From positions 248,001 through 312,000 of the forward strand of contig NZ_AUCI01000001.1 of assembly GCF_000429685.1 (NCBI RefSeq): a stretch of 64,000 bases of DNA, read 5' to 3'. Position numbers and translations under genes: made by a program. This document shows, one piece after another, positions 8,324 through 17,177 of this stretch (the stretch's first letter is position 1; the number at the start of each line of letters is the position of its first letter). Below the pieces are notes generated by a model. It worked only from the letters and a program-made list of their open reading frames with translations. It ran no database searches and was not told where the DNA came from. The DNA is from Salibacterium aidingense DSM 18341. Lineage in GTDB: Bacteria; Bacillota; Bacilli; Bacillales; Marinococcaceae.

Positions 8324-9301
8324 GTGAGTAAATGGAAAGTACTGGTTACAGATTATACCTATGATACACTGGCGCCAGAAAGGGACGTTCTCAAAACAGT
8401 GGATGCGGAGCTTATACCAGCGCAATGCCGCACGGAGGAAGATGTAATCGATGCGGCCCGGAAAGTTGATGGTATTATCAACCAATACGCCCCCCTATCA
8501 AAAGAGGTGATACAGAGCCTGAGTCGTTGTAAAATCATTTCCAGATACGGCGTGGGATTTGATACGATCGACGTGAACACGGCGACAAAACATGGAATTA
8601 TGGTGAGCAACGTCACCGATTACTGCGCAGAGGAAGTCTCCAATCATGCCTTTGCCCTGCTGCTGGCATGTGCAAGAAAAATCGTCCAGCTCCATGAGTC
8701 TGTCAGAAACGGAAATTGGGATCCTAAGATTATGAAACCCGCCTACCGGATGAGCGGACAAAAGCTGGGACTCATTGGTTTTGGGAACATACCACAAATG
8801 TTAAGCAAAAAGGCACAGGCCTTTGGATTAGAAGTTATGGCTTACGACCCCTTTGCTTCTTTAAAAACTGCGGCATCCATGGGTGTTCATATGGTAGATC
8901 TGGACATCCTCTGCCGGGAATCAGACTTCATTTCTGTTCATCCTCCATTAAATGAAAAAACAAGGGGGATGTTAAGTGATGATCAATTTTCGTTAATGAA
9001 AACAAGCGCTTTTGTTATTAATACATCCCGGGGGCCGGTGATAGATGAAGCAGCATTGATCAGAGCCCTTCAGACCGAGGAAATCGCAGGTGCCGGGCTG
9101 GATGTGCTGGAAACAGAACCAATGATGCCTGATCATCCGCTGCGGGACATGGACAACGTTATTTTAACCCCGCACGCTGCGTATTACTCCACAGCGTCGG
9201 AATTAGAGTTAAAACAAAAAACCGCGCAAAATGTTGCAGACGTATTGTCCGGCAGGACCCCCTCCTACCTGGTCAACCAGGAGCTTAAACAATCCAATTG
9301 A
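8324..9301 (+). CDS. D-2-hydroxyacid dehydrogenase, CtBP/SerA-like
   Basis: 325-residue NAD(P)-dependent D-2-hydroxyacid dehydrogenase. The substrate half contains ISRYGVGFDTIDVNTA. The nucleotide-binding motif is LGLIGFGNIP, where the third Gly of GxGxxG is replaced by Pro. The catalytic triad is present: Arg in INTSRGPVIDE, Glu in GLDVLETEPM and His in LTPHAAYYS. The start is GTG with a GGAAGGAG ribosome site. It is followed 13 bp later by rpiA and is divergent from the TRAP importer, so it probably oxidises or reduces the imported acid or a derivative. The substrate is unknown; a serine-biosynthetic role is unlikely because the C-terminal ACT domain is absent. Confidence 0.88.
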   Translation: MSKWKVLVTDYTYDTLAPERDVLKTVDAELIPAQCRTEEDVIDAARKVDGIINQYAPLSKEVIQSLSRCKIISRYGVGFDTIDVNTATKHGIMVSNVTDYCAEEVSNHAFALLLACARKIVQLHESVRNGNWDPKIMKPAYRMSGQKLGLIGFGNIPQMLSKKAQAFGLEVMAYDPFASLKTAASMGVHMVDLDILCRESDFISVHPPLNEKTRGMLSDDQFSLMKTSAFVINTSRGPVIDEAALIRALQTEEIAGAGLDVLETEPMMPDHPLRDMDNVILTPHAAYYSTASELELKQKTAQNVADVLSGRTPSYLVNQELKQSN

Positions 9302-9314
9302 TAGGAGAAGTGAA

Positions 9315-10019
9315 ATGGGCAAGCAGAACCACTATACCAAATTAACAACACAGCGGGACGTTGATAAAAAAAGGGCAGCTGAAAAATCCGTAGACTTTAT
9401 GGAAGATGGCATGACCATCGGACTAGGATCTGGATCCACCGTATATTGGATGATGAAAAAATTAAAAGAGAAAATGAAACAAGGTCTTCATATAACCGGT
9501 GTGCCTTCTTCCACTCGCACCGAGAAATGGGCAGTAGAATGGCAGATTCCTCTTACAAATTTTCATGAAGTTCAAACGATTGATGTAGCGATTGATGGAG
9601 CTGATGAAATAGACGCCCATCTAAACCTGCTAAAGGGCGGCGGCGGTTCTCTCGTAAGAGAAAAAATTGTCATTCAGGCTTCCAAACAGGTTGTGATCAT
9701 TGGAGAACAATCCAAGCTCGTCTCCCGTTTAGGCGCCGCCCCCCTTCCCGTCGAAGTACTTCCATTCGGCTGGGAGGCCGTGGCAGCCCATATTTCGGAA
9801 CTGGGATGTATCCCTGATTTAAGAAAAAAGAATGGAGAAGTGTTCGTTTCCGACAACGGGAACTATATATTGGATTGTCCGTTTCACACCATTCATGACC
9901 CAAAAGCTCTCGATGACAAAATTAAAAATATCGCCGGCGTAGTCGATACCGGATTGTTTGTCCAGGCAGCAGATACTGCCATTATCGGAGAAAATAATGA
10001 CGTTCAAATACTCCCATAA
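9315..10019 (+). CDS. rpiA: Ribose-5-phosphate isomerase A
   Basis: 234-residue RpiA, interconverting ribose 5-phosphate and ribulose 5-phosphate in the cytoplasm. All landmark motifs are visible: GLGSGSTVYW (phosphate loop), VAIDGADEID with the two active-site Asp, and LLKGGGGSLVREKIV with the catalytic Lys and Glu. I chose ATG 9315 because AGGAGAAG lies just upstream; the frame is open further back but that part overlaps the dehydrogenase gene. Bacilli usually carry RpiB for the housekeeping reaction, so this RpiA in a TRAP/dehydrogenase cassette may process a catabolic pentose phosphate or a related substrate. Confidence 0.92.
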   Translation: MGKQNHYTKLTTQRDVDKKRAAEKSVDFMEDGMTIGLGSGSTVYWMMKKLKEKMKQGLHITGVPSSTRTEKWAVEWQIPLTNFHEVQTIDVAIDGADEIDAHLNLLKGGGGSLVREKIVIQASKQVVIIGEQSKLVSRLGAAPLPVEVLPFGWEAVAAHISELGCIPDLRKKNGEVFVSDNGNYILDCPFHTIHDPKALDDKIKNIAGVVDTGLFVQAADTAIIGENNDVQILP

Positions 10020-10024
10020 CTACG

Positions 10025-10061
10025 GAGAAGAGGATCTTGGCAGGGTCCTCTTCTCTTTTTT
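10025..10061 (+). terminator. Terminator after rpiA
   Basis: GAGAAGAGGA pairs with TCCTCTTCTC (10 bp, 11-nt loop), then a T6 tract. It lies 6 bp after the rpiA stop. Confidence 0.9.
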
Positions 10062-10313
10062 GTCATGTAAACTCTATCTGAGGACACCCAGTACGTCATA
10101 CGGGCGTTTGGATTATACATAAGCTCCGCCCCTCCCTTTTGTCTTTAATATTTCTCTATATTTCATTAGAAGTGACACATCCAACATTGATGTTCTTATA
10201 TATGGAACCTTCGTAGAATTTTGTGGTATTTTACTTCATTTTAACCTTTGTTTTGCATAATAAGGGTAAATAGCAATTTTCGCATATATTTGGCAAAAGG
10301 GGAGGTCTCCAGG

Positions 10314-11456
10314 ATGAGCGGACTCGAAAAATATCGAAGCAGAGTGGAAAAAGTAGTGCGACGTTTCTACCATACCACCGGTATTCCAATTGGTTTCTTT
10401 ACGCAAGATGAATGGGTGTATCCCAAACAGGAATATCATCACCTGTTCCATTATCACAAAAAAAACATTCAGGCCTTGCTCCCTTCCGGCTTAAAGCCGG
10501 ACGCAGAAGAAACCGTTGTGAAAGACCAAGAAGCCTGTTATTTATTTACGAGCGCTGAAGATGTCATCGAGGAAGGCTGTTTTGTGGCAGGTCCCTTTTT
10601 TTACGAGAAAACTCATGAAATCCAGGCTCCGGCAAAGCTTGCAGATTTATTTTCCCGGGAACCGTTCCGGTGCCTTCGATCCCTTCATGAAATTAAGATC
10701 CTGCTCCAGCAGTTAAAACAGGAACATTTTCATTTATCGGAAAAAGAACGGATGGAAGCCCTTCAGATCGAATACCAAAAGGAAGGAATGGCACATCATC
10801 CGTATGAACAGGAAAAGGCATTTCTGGAGGCAATGAAAGAGGGAAATCCTGCTGCGTTTGAATGGCTGGAGACGATTGAACAGAACTCAAATATTACCCT
10901 TGGCTCTTCCCACCCGCTCCGCCACTTGAAAAATAAATTAATTATGGCCTGTGCCATACTCTGCAGAGCTGCAATGGAAAATGGGACGGATCCGAATGAA
11001 GCAATGACCATGAGTGATTACTTTCTGCGTGAGATTGAGCGGAAACAGAGCGTCGAAGCGCTCGCCGGAATGGAAAAACAAATATACACCACTTTTTTTA
11101 ATATGATGCAGCAGAAAGAAGCTTCCCACTACAGTGTGTTTGTATGGAAAATACGGGAACTGGTTAAAAGTAATGTAACGGAAGGGATCAACCTTGAATT
11201 CATTTCTGAATATGTGAACCGGACCCCCGGTTATATCTCTACCGTTTTCAAAAAAGAATGCGGTATCACCTTAAAGCAATTTATCGTTCAGGAGAAGATA
11301 AAAGAAGCGAAAAAATACTTACTGCACACAGATGACAATATATTAGATATTGCTGTCCAGTTTCACTTTAAGGACCAGACCTATTTCACGAAGGTATTCA
11401 AAAAATACACCGGACAAACTCCGCATCACTTCCGCCAGTACGGTCCCGTTTCCTAA
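10314..11456 (+). CDS. AraC-family transcriptional regulator
   Basis: 380-residue regulator. The C-terminal 100 residues are a double helix-turn-helix of the AraC/XylS type: LEFISEYVNRTPGYISTVFK, then ILDIAVQFHFKDQTYFTKVF and the closing TGQTPHHFRQY. The N-terminal 270 residues do not match the cupin sensor; they resemble the large N-terminal regions of Firmicute AraC regulators of unknown ligand. I chose ATG 10314 with ribosome site GGGGAGGT over an upstream in-frame start. Its position beside the TRAP/dehydrogenase/RpiA genes makes it the likely local regulator. Confidence 0.87.
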   Translation: MSGLEKYRSRVEKVVRRFYHTTGIPIGFFTQDEWVYPKQEYHHLFHYHKKNIQALLPSGLKPDAEETVVKDQEACYLFTSAEDVIEEGCFVAGPFFYEKTHEIQAPAKLADLFSREPFRCLRSLHEIKILLQQLKQEHFHLSEKERMEALQIEYQKEGMAHHPYEQEKAFLEAMKEGNPAAFEWLETIEQNSNITLGSSHPLRHLKNKLIMACAILCRAAMENGTDPNEAMTMSDYFLREIERKQSVEALAGMEKQIYTTFFNMMQQKEASHYSVFVWKIRELVKSNVTEGINLEFISEYVNRTPGYISTVFKKECGITLKQFIVQEKIKEAKKYLLHTDDNILDIAVQFHFKDQTYFTKVFKKYTGQTPHHFRQYGPVS

Positions 11457-11691
11457 TACACACCCTGTGCCTGCCTCCTCCATAAAAGCCAGCCGGCTGC
11501 AGCGCACCCGGCAGGCCTGGGAGCTAAGAAAGCAGAGTCCCGAAAAAACCTTCCCGGAGCTCTATTTTTCTTAGGTCTTTCTTATCGATTTTTTATTTCG
11601 ACAGTTTACGGGTGGTTTTTACAAATGCTGATATGGTATAAATACTTCATGACTTTATACTTATTTATCAGCAGAAAGGGACGTTAGGCTC

Positions 11692-13398
11692 ATGATAAAG
11701 AGAACATGGAACAACCTTAATATTGGAAAAAAATTCGGGGCAGCTGTCACACTTACCATTGTACTATTTATTATTTCCACAGCCATTGTATCCATTCAGC
11801 TGAACAACGTAGAAGACCGGATTGATGCGATGGAACGCCGGGCCGAGCGGTCTGTTAATATCACAGATATGATCTCTCTGTTCCGCGCAAAAGACGCCCG
11901 CATCGCGGATTATATTGTTTCAGAAGACGATGCCCTCTTAGATGAATATGAAAACAGCCGTGAGGCATTTAACGAACTTCAGGAGACCATTGCTCCTAAA
12001 ATGGAAACCGAGAAGCAGCAGGAATTGTTTGAACAAATCAAGAAAAAGAACCAGGAAGCCAACAACTATTTTCTTAATCAAATCGTCCCCGCTATAAAAG
12101 GCGGAAATGACCACGGGGTTCAGACTTTTAGAGATCGGACCATCGCGCTTCGCTCCGAAAGCAATGAGATGTTGAATCAACTCCGCGGCATTGTGGACGA
12201 AGACCGGGAGGCTGCCGTACAGGAGGCCAAAACACAGGCCGATTTTGCCTTCTGGATTTTAATAGGTTCCATTGTCGCTTCTGTCCTGTTAGGCGGACTT
12301 GTCGTTCTGTTGGTCAGCCGGCTCGTCAGCCGGAACTTGAAAAAAGTGGTCGATATCAGTAACAACGTGGCTGAAGGAAATCTGGCTGTCGAGACCTTGT
12401 CCTATCAAAGTAAGGATGAAATAGGGCAGATCGCAGCGGGAGTGGATACAATGGTAGAAGGGCTGCGGGAGACCGTTTATCAAATCCAGGACATCTCGGA
12501 ACTGGTGAGCAGTCAAAGTGAAGAATTGACCCAGTCTTCCCAGGAAGTCAGTTCGGGAGCAGAACAAATTTCCTCCACCATGGAAGAGCTATCTTCCGGG
12601 GCCGAGGAACAAGCTGGGTCTTCCAATGAAATTTCTTCCATTATGACAGAGCTGAATGAACACATTAATGAATCCAATGAAGAAAGCCGGGAACTCGAGG
12701 AAGCTTCTAAAGAAGTCGGAGCAAAGTCGCAGGAAGGGAAAAATCAGATGGAGCAGTCCGTAAGCCAAATGAATCACATTACGACTCTCGTCCATGACAC
12801 CTCTAAAAAAGTGAAGGGGCTGGAACACCGCTCCCAGGAGATATCCAAACTTATTGAAGTCATTGAGGATATCGCAGAACAAACGAATCTGCTGGCCTTA
12901 AACGCAGCCATCGAGGCAGCCAGAGCCGGCGAATCTGGAAAAGGGTTTGCCGTCGTGGCAGAGGAAGTCCGCAAGCTGGCCGAACAGGTCTCCAATTCCG
13001 TTTCTGATATTACCGGTATTATTCACGGTATCCAGACAGAAACCAATGCCGTCGTGCAGTCCCTTGAAACCGGGGCCGGTACCGTAGACGAAGGAAGCCG
13101 CCAGATTCAAGCAAGCCGTGAACACTTTGAAACAATTAATGAAGCCATCTCGGCCATGCAGGACCGCATTCAAACCGTTGCTTCCAATCTATCAAACGTT
13201 GCCTCTTACAGCGTCAAAGTAAGGGAATCCGGCAGTGAAATTGCTTCCACCTCCGAAGAAACATCCGCAGGTATCGAGCAAGTCTCCGCCACTGCCCAGC
13301 AGCAGACGTCGTCCATGCAGGAAGTCGCCGGCAGTGCAGAATCTCTTTCGAAGATGGCAGAAGAGCTAAATACCCTGACAAAAAAATTCCGGCTCTAG
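11692..13398 (+). CDS. Methyl-accepting chemotaxis protein (four-helix-bundle sensor)
   Basis: 568-residue chemoreceptor. Membrane segment 1 is at about residues 15-35, followed by an extracellular helical domain of about 150 residues with predicted coiled-coil character and no Cache fold signature. Membrane segment 2 is at 183-206, then a HAMP domain to about 262. The signalling hairpin tip is highly conserved ([20 protein letters not shown]), followed by [16 protein letters not shown] sequence resembling the sigma-D -10 element (GCTGATAT) lies at 11627-11634, without a good -35. It is a stand-alone gene; the ligand is unknown, perhaps one of the solutes imported by neighbouring transporters. 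Confidence 0.92.
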   Translation: MIKRTWNNLNIGKKFGAAVTLTIVLFIISTAIVSIQLNNVEDRIDAMERRAERSVNITDMISLFRAKDARIADYIVSEDDALLDEYENSREAFNELQETIAPKMETEKQQELFEQIKKKNQEANNYFLNQIVPAIKGGNDHGVQTFRDRTIALRSESNEMLNQLRGIVDEDREAAVQEAKTQADFAFWILIGSIVASVLLGGLVVLLVSRLVSRNLKKVVDISNNVAEGNLAVETLSYQSKDEIGQIAAGVDTMVEGLRETVYQIQDISELVSSQSEELTQSSQEVSSGAEQISSTMEELSSGAEEQAGSSNEISSIMTELNEHINESNEESRELEEASKEVGAKSQEGKNQMEQSVSQMNHITTLVHDTSKKVKGLEHRSQEISKLIEVIEDIAEQTNLLALNAAIEAARAGESGKGFAVVAEEVRKLAEQVSNSVSDITGIIHGIQTETNAVVQSLETGAGTVDEGSRQIQASREHFETINEAISAMQDRIQTVASNLSNVASYSVKVRESGSEIASTSEETSAGIEQVSATAQQQTSSMQEVAGSAESLSKMAEELNTLTKKFRL

Positions 13399-13410
13399 CA
13401 GAATATTAAA

Positions 13411-13445
13411 GTGCTTGCGGACACATAAGTCTGCAAGCACTTTTT
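13411..13445. terminator. Bidirectional terminator between MCP and DUF4870 genes
   Basis: 12-bp stem GTGCTTGCGGAC/GTCTGCAAGCAC (one G-T wobble, 6-nt loop) followed by TTTTT on the plus strand. On the minus strand it ends in CTTTAAT, so it can serve both convergent genes. Confidence 0.9.
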
Positions 13446-13446
13446 G

Positions 13447-13815
13447 TTATTTCGATTTTTCTTCTGCCATATCCCCGAGCACCGGAAGTTTAAACCAATT
13501 TCCTTTGTAGGCCTGCCACATCAGCACCAGCCAAAGAATAAAACTCAACGGCGCAAGAAGCAGACTGAACACCCAGCCTATGACCGGTACGGCCGTAAGA
13601 ATGACGTTTAAAACAAATAATACTACGAAGATAAATGTCGACTGCATCGCATGAAAACGCACAAAACGATTTTCTTTTTCCAGCACTAAAAAAATAACAC
13701 CTGTAATGATTCCAAGCAAATAACATAACAAGCCTGCGACATTTTCATCGAGATCCATGGAGGTTTTGTTCTTGGTTTTCTGCGCGCCGTCTTCTGTTCT
13801 TTCCTCTTCCGTCAT
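13447..13815 (-). CDS. DUF4870-type small membrane protein
   Basis: 122-residue protein with a charged N-terminal tail of about 25 residues and three hydrophobic segments. The pattern LLCYLLGIITGVIFL followed by FVRFHAMQST and AVPVIGWVFSLLL matches the DUF4870 (Tic20-like) family of Bacillus membrane proteins, whose function is not established. I chose ATG 13815 because AAGGAGG sits 8 bp upstream; the frame is open 14 codons further but without a ribosome site. It is monocistronic. Confidence 0.82.
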   Translation of the reverse strand: MTEEERTEDGAQKTKNKTSMDLDENVAGLLCYLLGIITGVIFLVLEKENRFVRFHAMQSTFIFVVLFVLNVILTAVPVIGWVFSLLLAPLSFILWLVLMWQAYKGNWFKLPVLGDMAEEKSK

Positions 13816-13960
13816 TATTTCATCCTCCTTCTCTAATATTATAAGGAATAAAAACACTACTTCTATTTTATAGAACGAAGGTTAAAATGAGGTTAAAAAT
13901 CAAAAATAGTAAGAATTATAGCAATTTTTAAGGATTATTTTTGGATTTTCTGAAAAAAAG

Positions 13961-13997
13961 GCACTGCTTTTCACTGAGCTTCACTGAATGTCACTGA
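13961..13997. promoter_or_regulatory. Four phased 10-bp direct repeats (operator array)
   Basis: The heptamer TCACTGA occurs at 13971, 13981 and 13991, and a degenerate GCACTGC at 13961, each exactly 10 bp apart, i.e. one helical turn. The array ends 35 bp upstream of the -35 box at 14033, the usual place for an activator that binds one DNA face. No known regulator is recognised for this motif. Confidence 0.65.
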
Positions 13998-14032
13998 CGA
14001 TTCTAACCTCAGGTAATAGCCGGTCATCAACT

Positions 14033-14061
14033 TTGGAGCTGTAAAACGGCTGTGATAACAT
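14033..14061 (+). promoter_or_regulatory. Sigma-A promoter of the amidohydrolase-Rieske-reductase operon
   Basis: TTGGAG, 17-bp spacer, TAACAT, about 60 bp before the ATG at 14125. The -35 box is weak, consistent with activation from the phased repeats upstream. Confidence 0.5.
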
Positions 14062-14124
14062 ATCTCTCAGTTGAGCTAATACAGGCTGCGCCTATTCACA
14101 AAGGGCGCCAAAGGAGGATACAAG

Positions 14125-15162
14125 ATGATTATTGATACAGATGTGCACGAACGAGTCTTATACGAAGAACTGCTTCCTTACCTGGAGCAGCCATGGAGAA
14201 GGTATATCGAAGACTGCCACTGGATTCAGGAAAAGCATATGCCTTATACCCAGCCTGCCGTAGCCGGTGTCGATCGGGCCGATGCTCGAATACCGGATGG
14301 ACGCCCGGCAGGAACAGACCTTGCGTTTATGCAGGAACAGCTTCTCAACGCTAACAGTCATGAAAAAGCAATTTTAACAGGGGCCCTGGACCCCTCCCCA
14401 TCTTCAATGCACGGCTGGTATGAAATGGCCACGGCGCTTGCCTCTGCCTATAACAACTGGCAGATCGATAAATGGCTTGATCAGGATGAACGTCTGTATG
14501 GCTCGATTCACATTGCCGCGCAGGAACCGCAGAACGCCGTGAAAGAAATTGAACGGGTCGGTTCCCACCCAAAAATGGTGCAGGTCCTTCTTCCGATTGA
14601 TGACAAGTTATGGGGCGATCCCTATTATCACCCAATCTTTGAAGCAGCCCAAAAGCATAATCTCGCGATCGGTATGCACCATAACGAGCCCCCGCTCTAC
14701 TATGGAAAATGGCCGAAATACTTTATCGAGTGGCACACGCTGATTCCGACATCGCATATGAATATGATAACGAACATGGTATTTAACGGTGTATTCGATA
14801 AATTCCCGAATCTAAAACTTATCATGATTGAAGGCGGCTTTACTTACGTCCCATTCTTAATGGGAAAAATGGATCAGCAATACACCGATCTCCGTCATGA
14901 AGTGCCCTGGGTCAAACGAATGCCAAGTGACATTGTACGGGAACAGATGCTGTTCACGACCCAGCCGCTGGAAAGCATGAAGAAAAAAGATTTCATGCAG
15001 ATTGTCGATCAAATGGGATCGGAGGAGATTATTTCGTTTTCCACCGATTACCCGCACTGGGACTACGATTCCCCGGTCGAAGCCCTGCCGCCAAACCTGG
15101 ACGGTGACTTTAAGAAAAAATTATTTACTGAAAATGCAAGAAAGTTTTATCCAAAATTTTAA
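14125..15162 (+). CDS. Amidohydrolase-2 family metal-dependent hydrolase
   Basis: 345-residue TIM-barrel protein of the amidohydrolase-2 family (which includes ACMSD-type decarboxylases). Visible metal-site candidates are the N-terminal DTDVHE, the mid-barrel MHHNEP, the HTLIPTSHM segment and the C-terminal FSTDYPHWD, whose Asp is the usual catalytic residue. The first strand has D-x-D-x-H rather than the canonical H-x-H, so metal ligation may differ. It starts after AAAGGAGG and heads an operon with a Rieske ferredoxin and a flavin reductase. Hydrolysis or decarboxylation of a ring-derived acid is plausible; the substrate is unknown. Confidence 0.85.
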   Translation: MIIDTDVHERVLYEELLPYLEQPWRRYIEDCHWIQEKHMPYTQPAVAGVDRADARIPDGRPAGTDLAFMQEQLLNANSHEKAILTGALDPSPSSMHGWYEMATALASAYNNWQIDKWLDQDERLYGSIHIAAQEPQNAVKEIERVGSHPKMVQVLLPIDDKLWGDPYYHPIFEAAQKHNLAIGMHHNEPPLYYGKWPKYFIEWHTLIPTSHMNMITNMVFNGVFDKFPNLKLIMIEGGFTYVPFLMGKMDQQYTDLRHEVPWVKRMPSDIVREQMLFTTQPLESMKKKDFMQIVDQMGSEEIISFSTDYPHWDYDSPVEALPPNLDGDFKKKLFTENARKFYPKF

Positions 15163-15183
15163 TAACAACAGGAGGTGCCTGAC

Positions 15184-15540
15184 ATGGAACAAGTTGTATG
15201 CCATACAGACGAACTCCAGCCCGGAGAAATGATGGAAAGTACGCTTGGAAAACATTCCATTGTTGTCTGCCGGGCCTCGGACGGCCATTATTATGCTTTT
15301 TTAAACCGCTGCATTCACCAGGGTGCCCCACTTTCAAAAGGGAAACTGTGCGGGGCCCCTGCCCCTACCGATAATATTGGGGAATATAACTTTGAAAAAG
15401 ACGGCGACATCCTCCGCTGTCCCTGGCACGGCCGCGAATTTGATGTCAAAAACGAAGGCCGGATGCTCGTTAATGAAAAGTACAAGGTGAAAAATTTTCA
15501 CGTAACAGTCGAAAATAATCAAGTAATTGTTTACAATTGA
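15184..15540 (+). CDS. Rieske [2Fe-2S] ferredoxin-like protein
   Basis: 118-residue single-domain Rieske protein. The cluster ligands are C43-x-H45 in CIHQGAP and C79-x2-H82 in CPWHGREF. The 33 residues between the two motifs include an extra Cys-containing segment (KLCGAPAPTDNIGEYN). There is no signal peptide and no oxygenase catalytic domain, so it is a soluble electron carrier. The start at 15184 is preferred because GGAGGTG lies 6 bp upstream. Sandwiched between the amidohydrolase and an NAD(P)H flavoprotein, it probably passes electrons from that reductase to a terminal enzyme not encoded in this window. Confidence 0.92.
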   Translation: MEQVVCHTDELQPGEMMESTLGKHSIVVCRASDGHYYAFLNRCIHQGAPLSKGKLCGAPAPTDNIGEYNFEKDGDILRCPWHGREFDVKNEGRMLVNEKYKVKNFHVTVENNQVIVYN

Positions 15541-15556
15541 GGGTGGGTGATGTTAT

Positions 15557-16552
15557 ATGATTAATGAAGAAGAGCTTTACGATATAGCCATAATCGGCGC
15601 CGGGCCGACCGGCCTTTTCGCCGCATTCTACGCAGGTATGCGCGGAATGAGTGTTAAATTGATCGACAGCCTCCCTCAGGTAGGCGGGCAATTGTCCACT
15701 CTCTATCCGGAAAAATATATATATGATGTTGCCGGATTCCCGGCAGTCCGGGCTCAGAAACTCGTGGATGACCTAGCGGAACAGGCCTATGCGTTTGATC
15801 CGACGGTGGTGCTGGAAGAAACCGTCCAGGAAATTGATAAAGATCCGGATGGACGCTTCGAACTTTCCACCAACGAAAAAACTCATTATGCCAAAACAGT
15901 TGTGGTGACAGGCGGCATTGGCGCCTTTGAACCGCGCCGCCTGAAAATGGAGGAGGCTCGGGAATTTGAGGGTAAAAACCTTCATTATTTCGTTGACGAT
16001 CTGCAGGCGTTCTCCGGGCATAACGTCCTCATCTCCGGGGGCGGAGATTCCGCCCTCGACTGGGCATTGATGCTAGAGCCGATCGCGAAAAACGTCACGA
16101 TCGTCCACCGGCGGGAAAAGTTCCGTGCCCATGAACACAGCGTGGAGCAGCTTTTCCAGTCCGGCATGACGGTGAAAACCCCGACCGAAATTTCCAGGTT
16201 TGAAAGCGAGGACGGAAAAATCAAGCGGGCCGTGCTGAAAAACGTCAGCAGCGAAGAAGAAGAAGGATTGGACGTTGATTCCGTTATCGTCAATCACGGA
16301 TTTATTTCTTCAATCGGTCCAATTAAAGAATGGGGCCTTGACATTCAAAAGAATTCGATTGTCGTGAACTCCCGGATGGAAACGAACATCGAAGGACTGT
16401 ATGCGGCCGGCGACATCTGCACGTATGATGGAAAAGTGAAATTAATTGCAACTGGATTTGGTGAGGCTCCGATTGCAGTGAACAATGCGAAACATCTTAT
16501 CGATCCAAAAGCAAAAGTACAACCGCAGCACAGCACAAGCTTATTTTCTTGA
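15557..16552 (+). CDS. Ferredoxin-NAD(P)+ reductase, thioredoxin-reductase-like
   Basis: 331-residue FAD protein. It has an N-terminal [14 protein letters not shown] dinucleotide fold, a second NAD(P) fold at [10 protein letters not shown], and the C-terminal FAD motif [11 protein letters not shown]. The redox-active CxxC of thioredoxin reductases is missing, as in the YumC-type ferredoxin/flavodoxin-NADP+ reductases of Bacillus. It follows the Rieske gene by 16 bp (ribosome site GAGGGTGGGTG), so its electron acceptor is probably that Rieske protein. The operon ends here at a strong terminator. Confidence 0.9.
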   Translation: MINEEELYDIAIIGAGPTGLFAAFYAGMRGMSVKLIDSLPQVGGQLSTLYPEKYIYDVAGFPAVRAQKLVDDLAEQAYAFDPTVVLEETVQEIDKDPDGRFELSTNEKTHYAKTVVVTGGIGAFEPRRLKMEEAREFEGKNLHYFVDDLQAFSGHNVLISGGGDSALDWALMLEPIAKNVTIVHRREKFRAHEHSVEQLFQSGMTVKTPTEISRFESEDGKIKRAVLKNVSSEEEEGLDVDSVIVNHGFISSIGPIKEWGLDIQKNSIVVNSRMETNIEGLYAAGDICTYDGKVKLIATGFGEAPIAVNNAKHLIDPKAKVQPQHSTSLFS

Positions 16553-16625
16553 TGGGGACAGGCGGACACAGGATCCGCTGCCTCCGTTTTCATTTCGGCA
16601 ACAGGCGTACTTACCCAGGGCCTCA

Positions 16626-16655
16626 GGGGACTGTCTCCATAGACAGTCCCCTTTT
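16626..16655 (+). terminator. Terminator of the Rieske operon
   Basis: GGGGACTGTC and GACAGTCCCC form a perfect 10-bp stem with a 6-nt loop followed by TTTT. Confidence 0.85.
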
Positions 16656-17177
16656 CTACGTTTAGTAGATAAAATAAATTGGAACAAAAGCCTCGACAGG
16701 ACGCATTTTAAATGTGATATTTTAGCTGCACTTGCTTTATTCCATAGCACTTTTGTGTCTCGTAAAAGGTATTTTCATTTGCAATCGGGAACGCTTATCT
16801 AAAGCAGCATTGGAGGCCGCTGCCTACCAGGTCTACGTTCTTATTATCCTCCAAACCAGTTATTGAACCCATTAGCAGGAAGAAAAGGAAAAGCAGCCTC
16901 CTCCGCCAAGTTTTTGAGAACACGATCGCAAAGCATGAGTTACCTGCTTTTCTCCAACCCTCCCCTGACTCCCATTAGCACAAAATATCTCCGTTTTACT
17001 GTCCTCCAGCAGCCCTCTGAAGAATCTATCGCGACAGACTGTTCAAATAGGTGCTTCCCAGTATGCCCCAGACATTTTAGCCGTTGGGCATTTTTGGGGG
17101 CCGGCTTCTCAGCGCCCGGGCGCTTGGGTCCGGAAACGTCGCGGCTTCACAGGGCGTTTGTGGTCTTCTAAAAATCC
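16656..17177. other. Non-coding stretch between Rieske operon and putP
   Basis: No credible gene on either strand. A weak hairpin (ATGCCC/GGGCAT, then TTTTT) lies near 17062-17100. From about 17100 to 17150 a GC-rich stretch read on the minus strand (CAAGCGCCCGGGCGCTGAGAAG) resembles part of the dispersed repeats at 24791 and 46380. Otherwise I see nothing in it. Confidence 0.4.
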
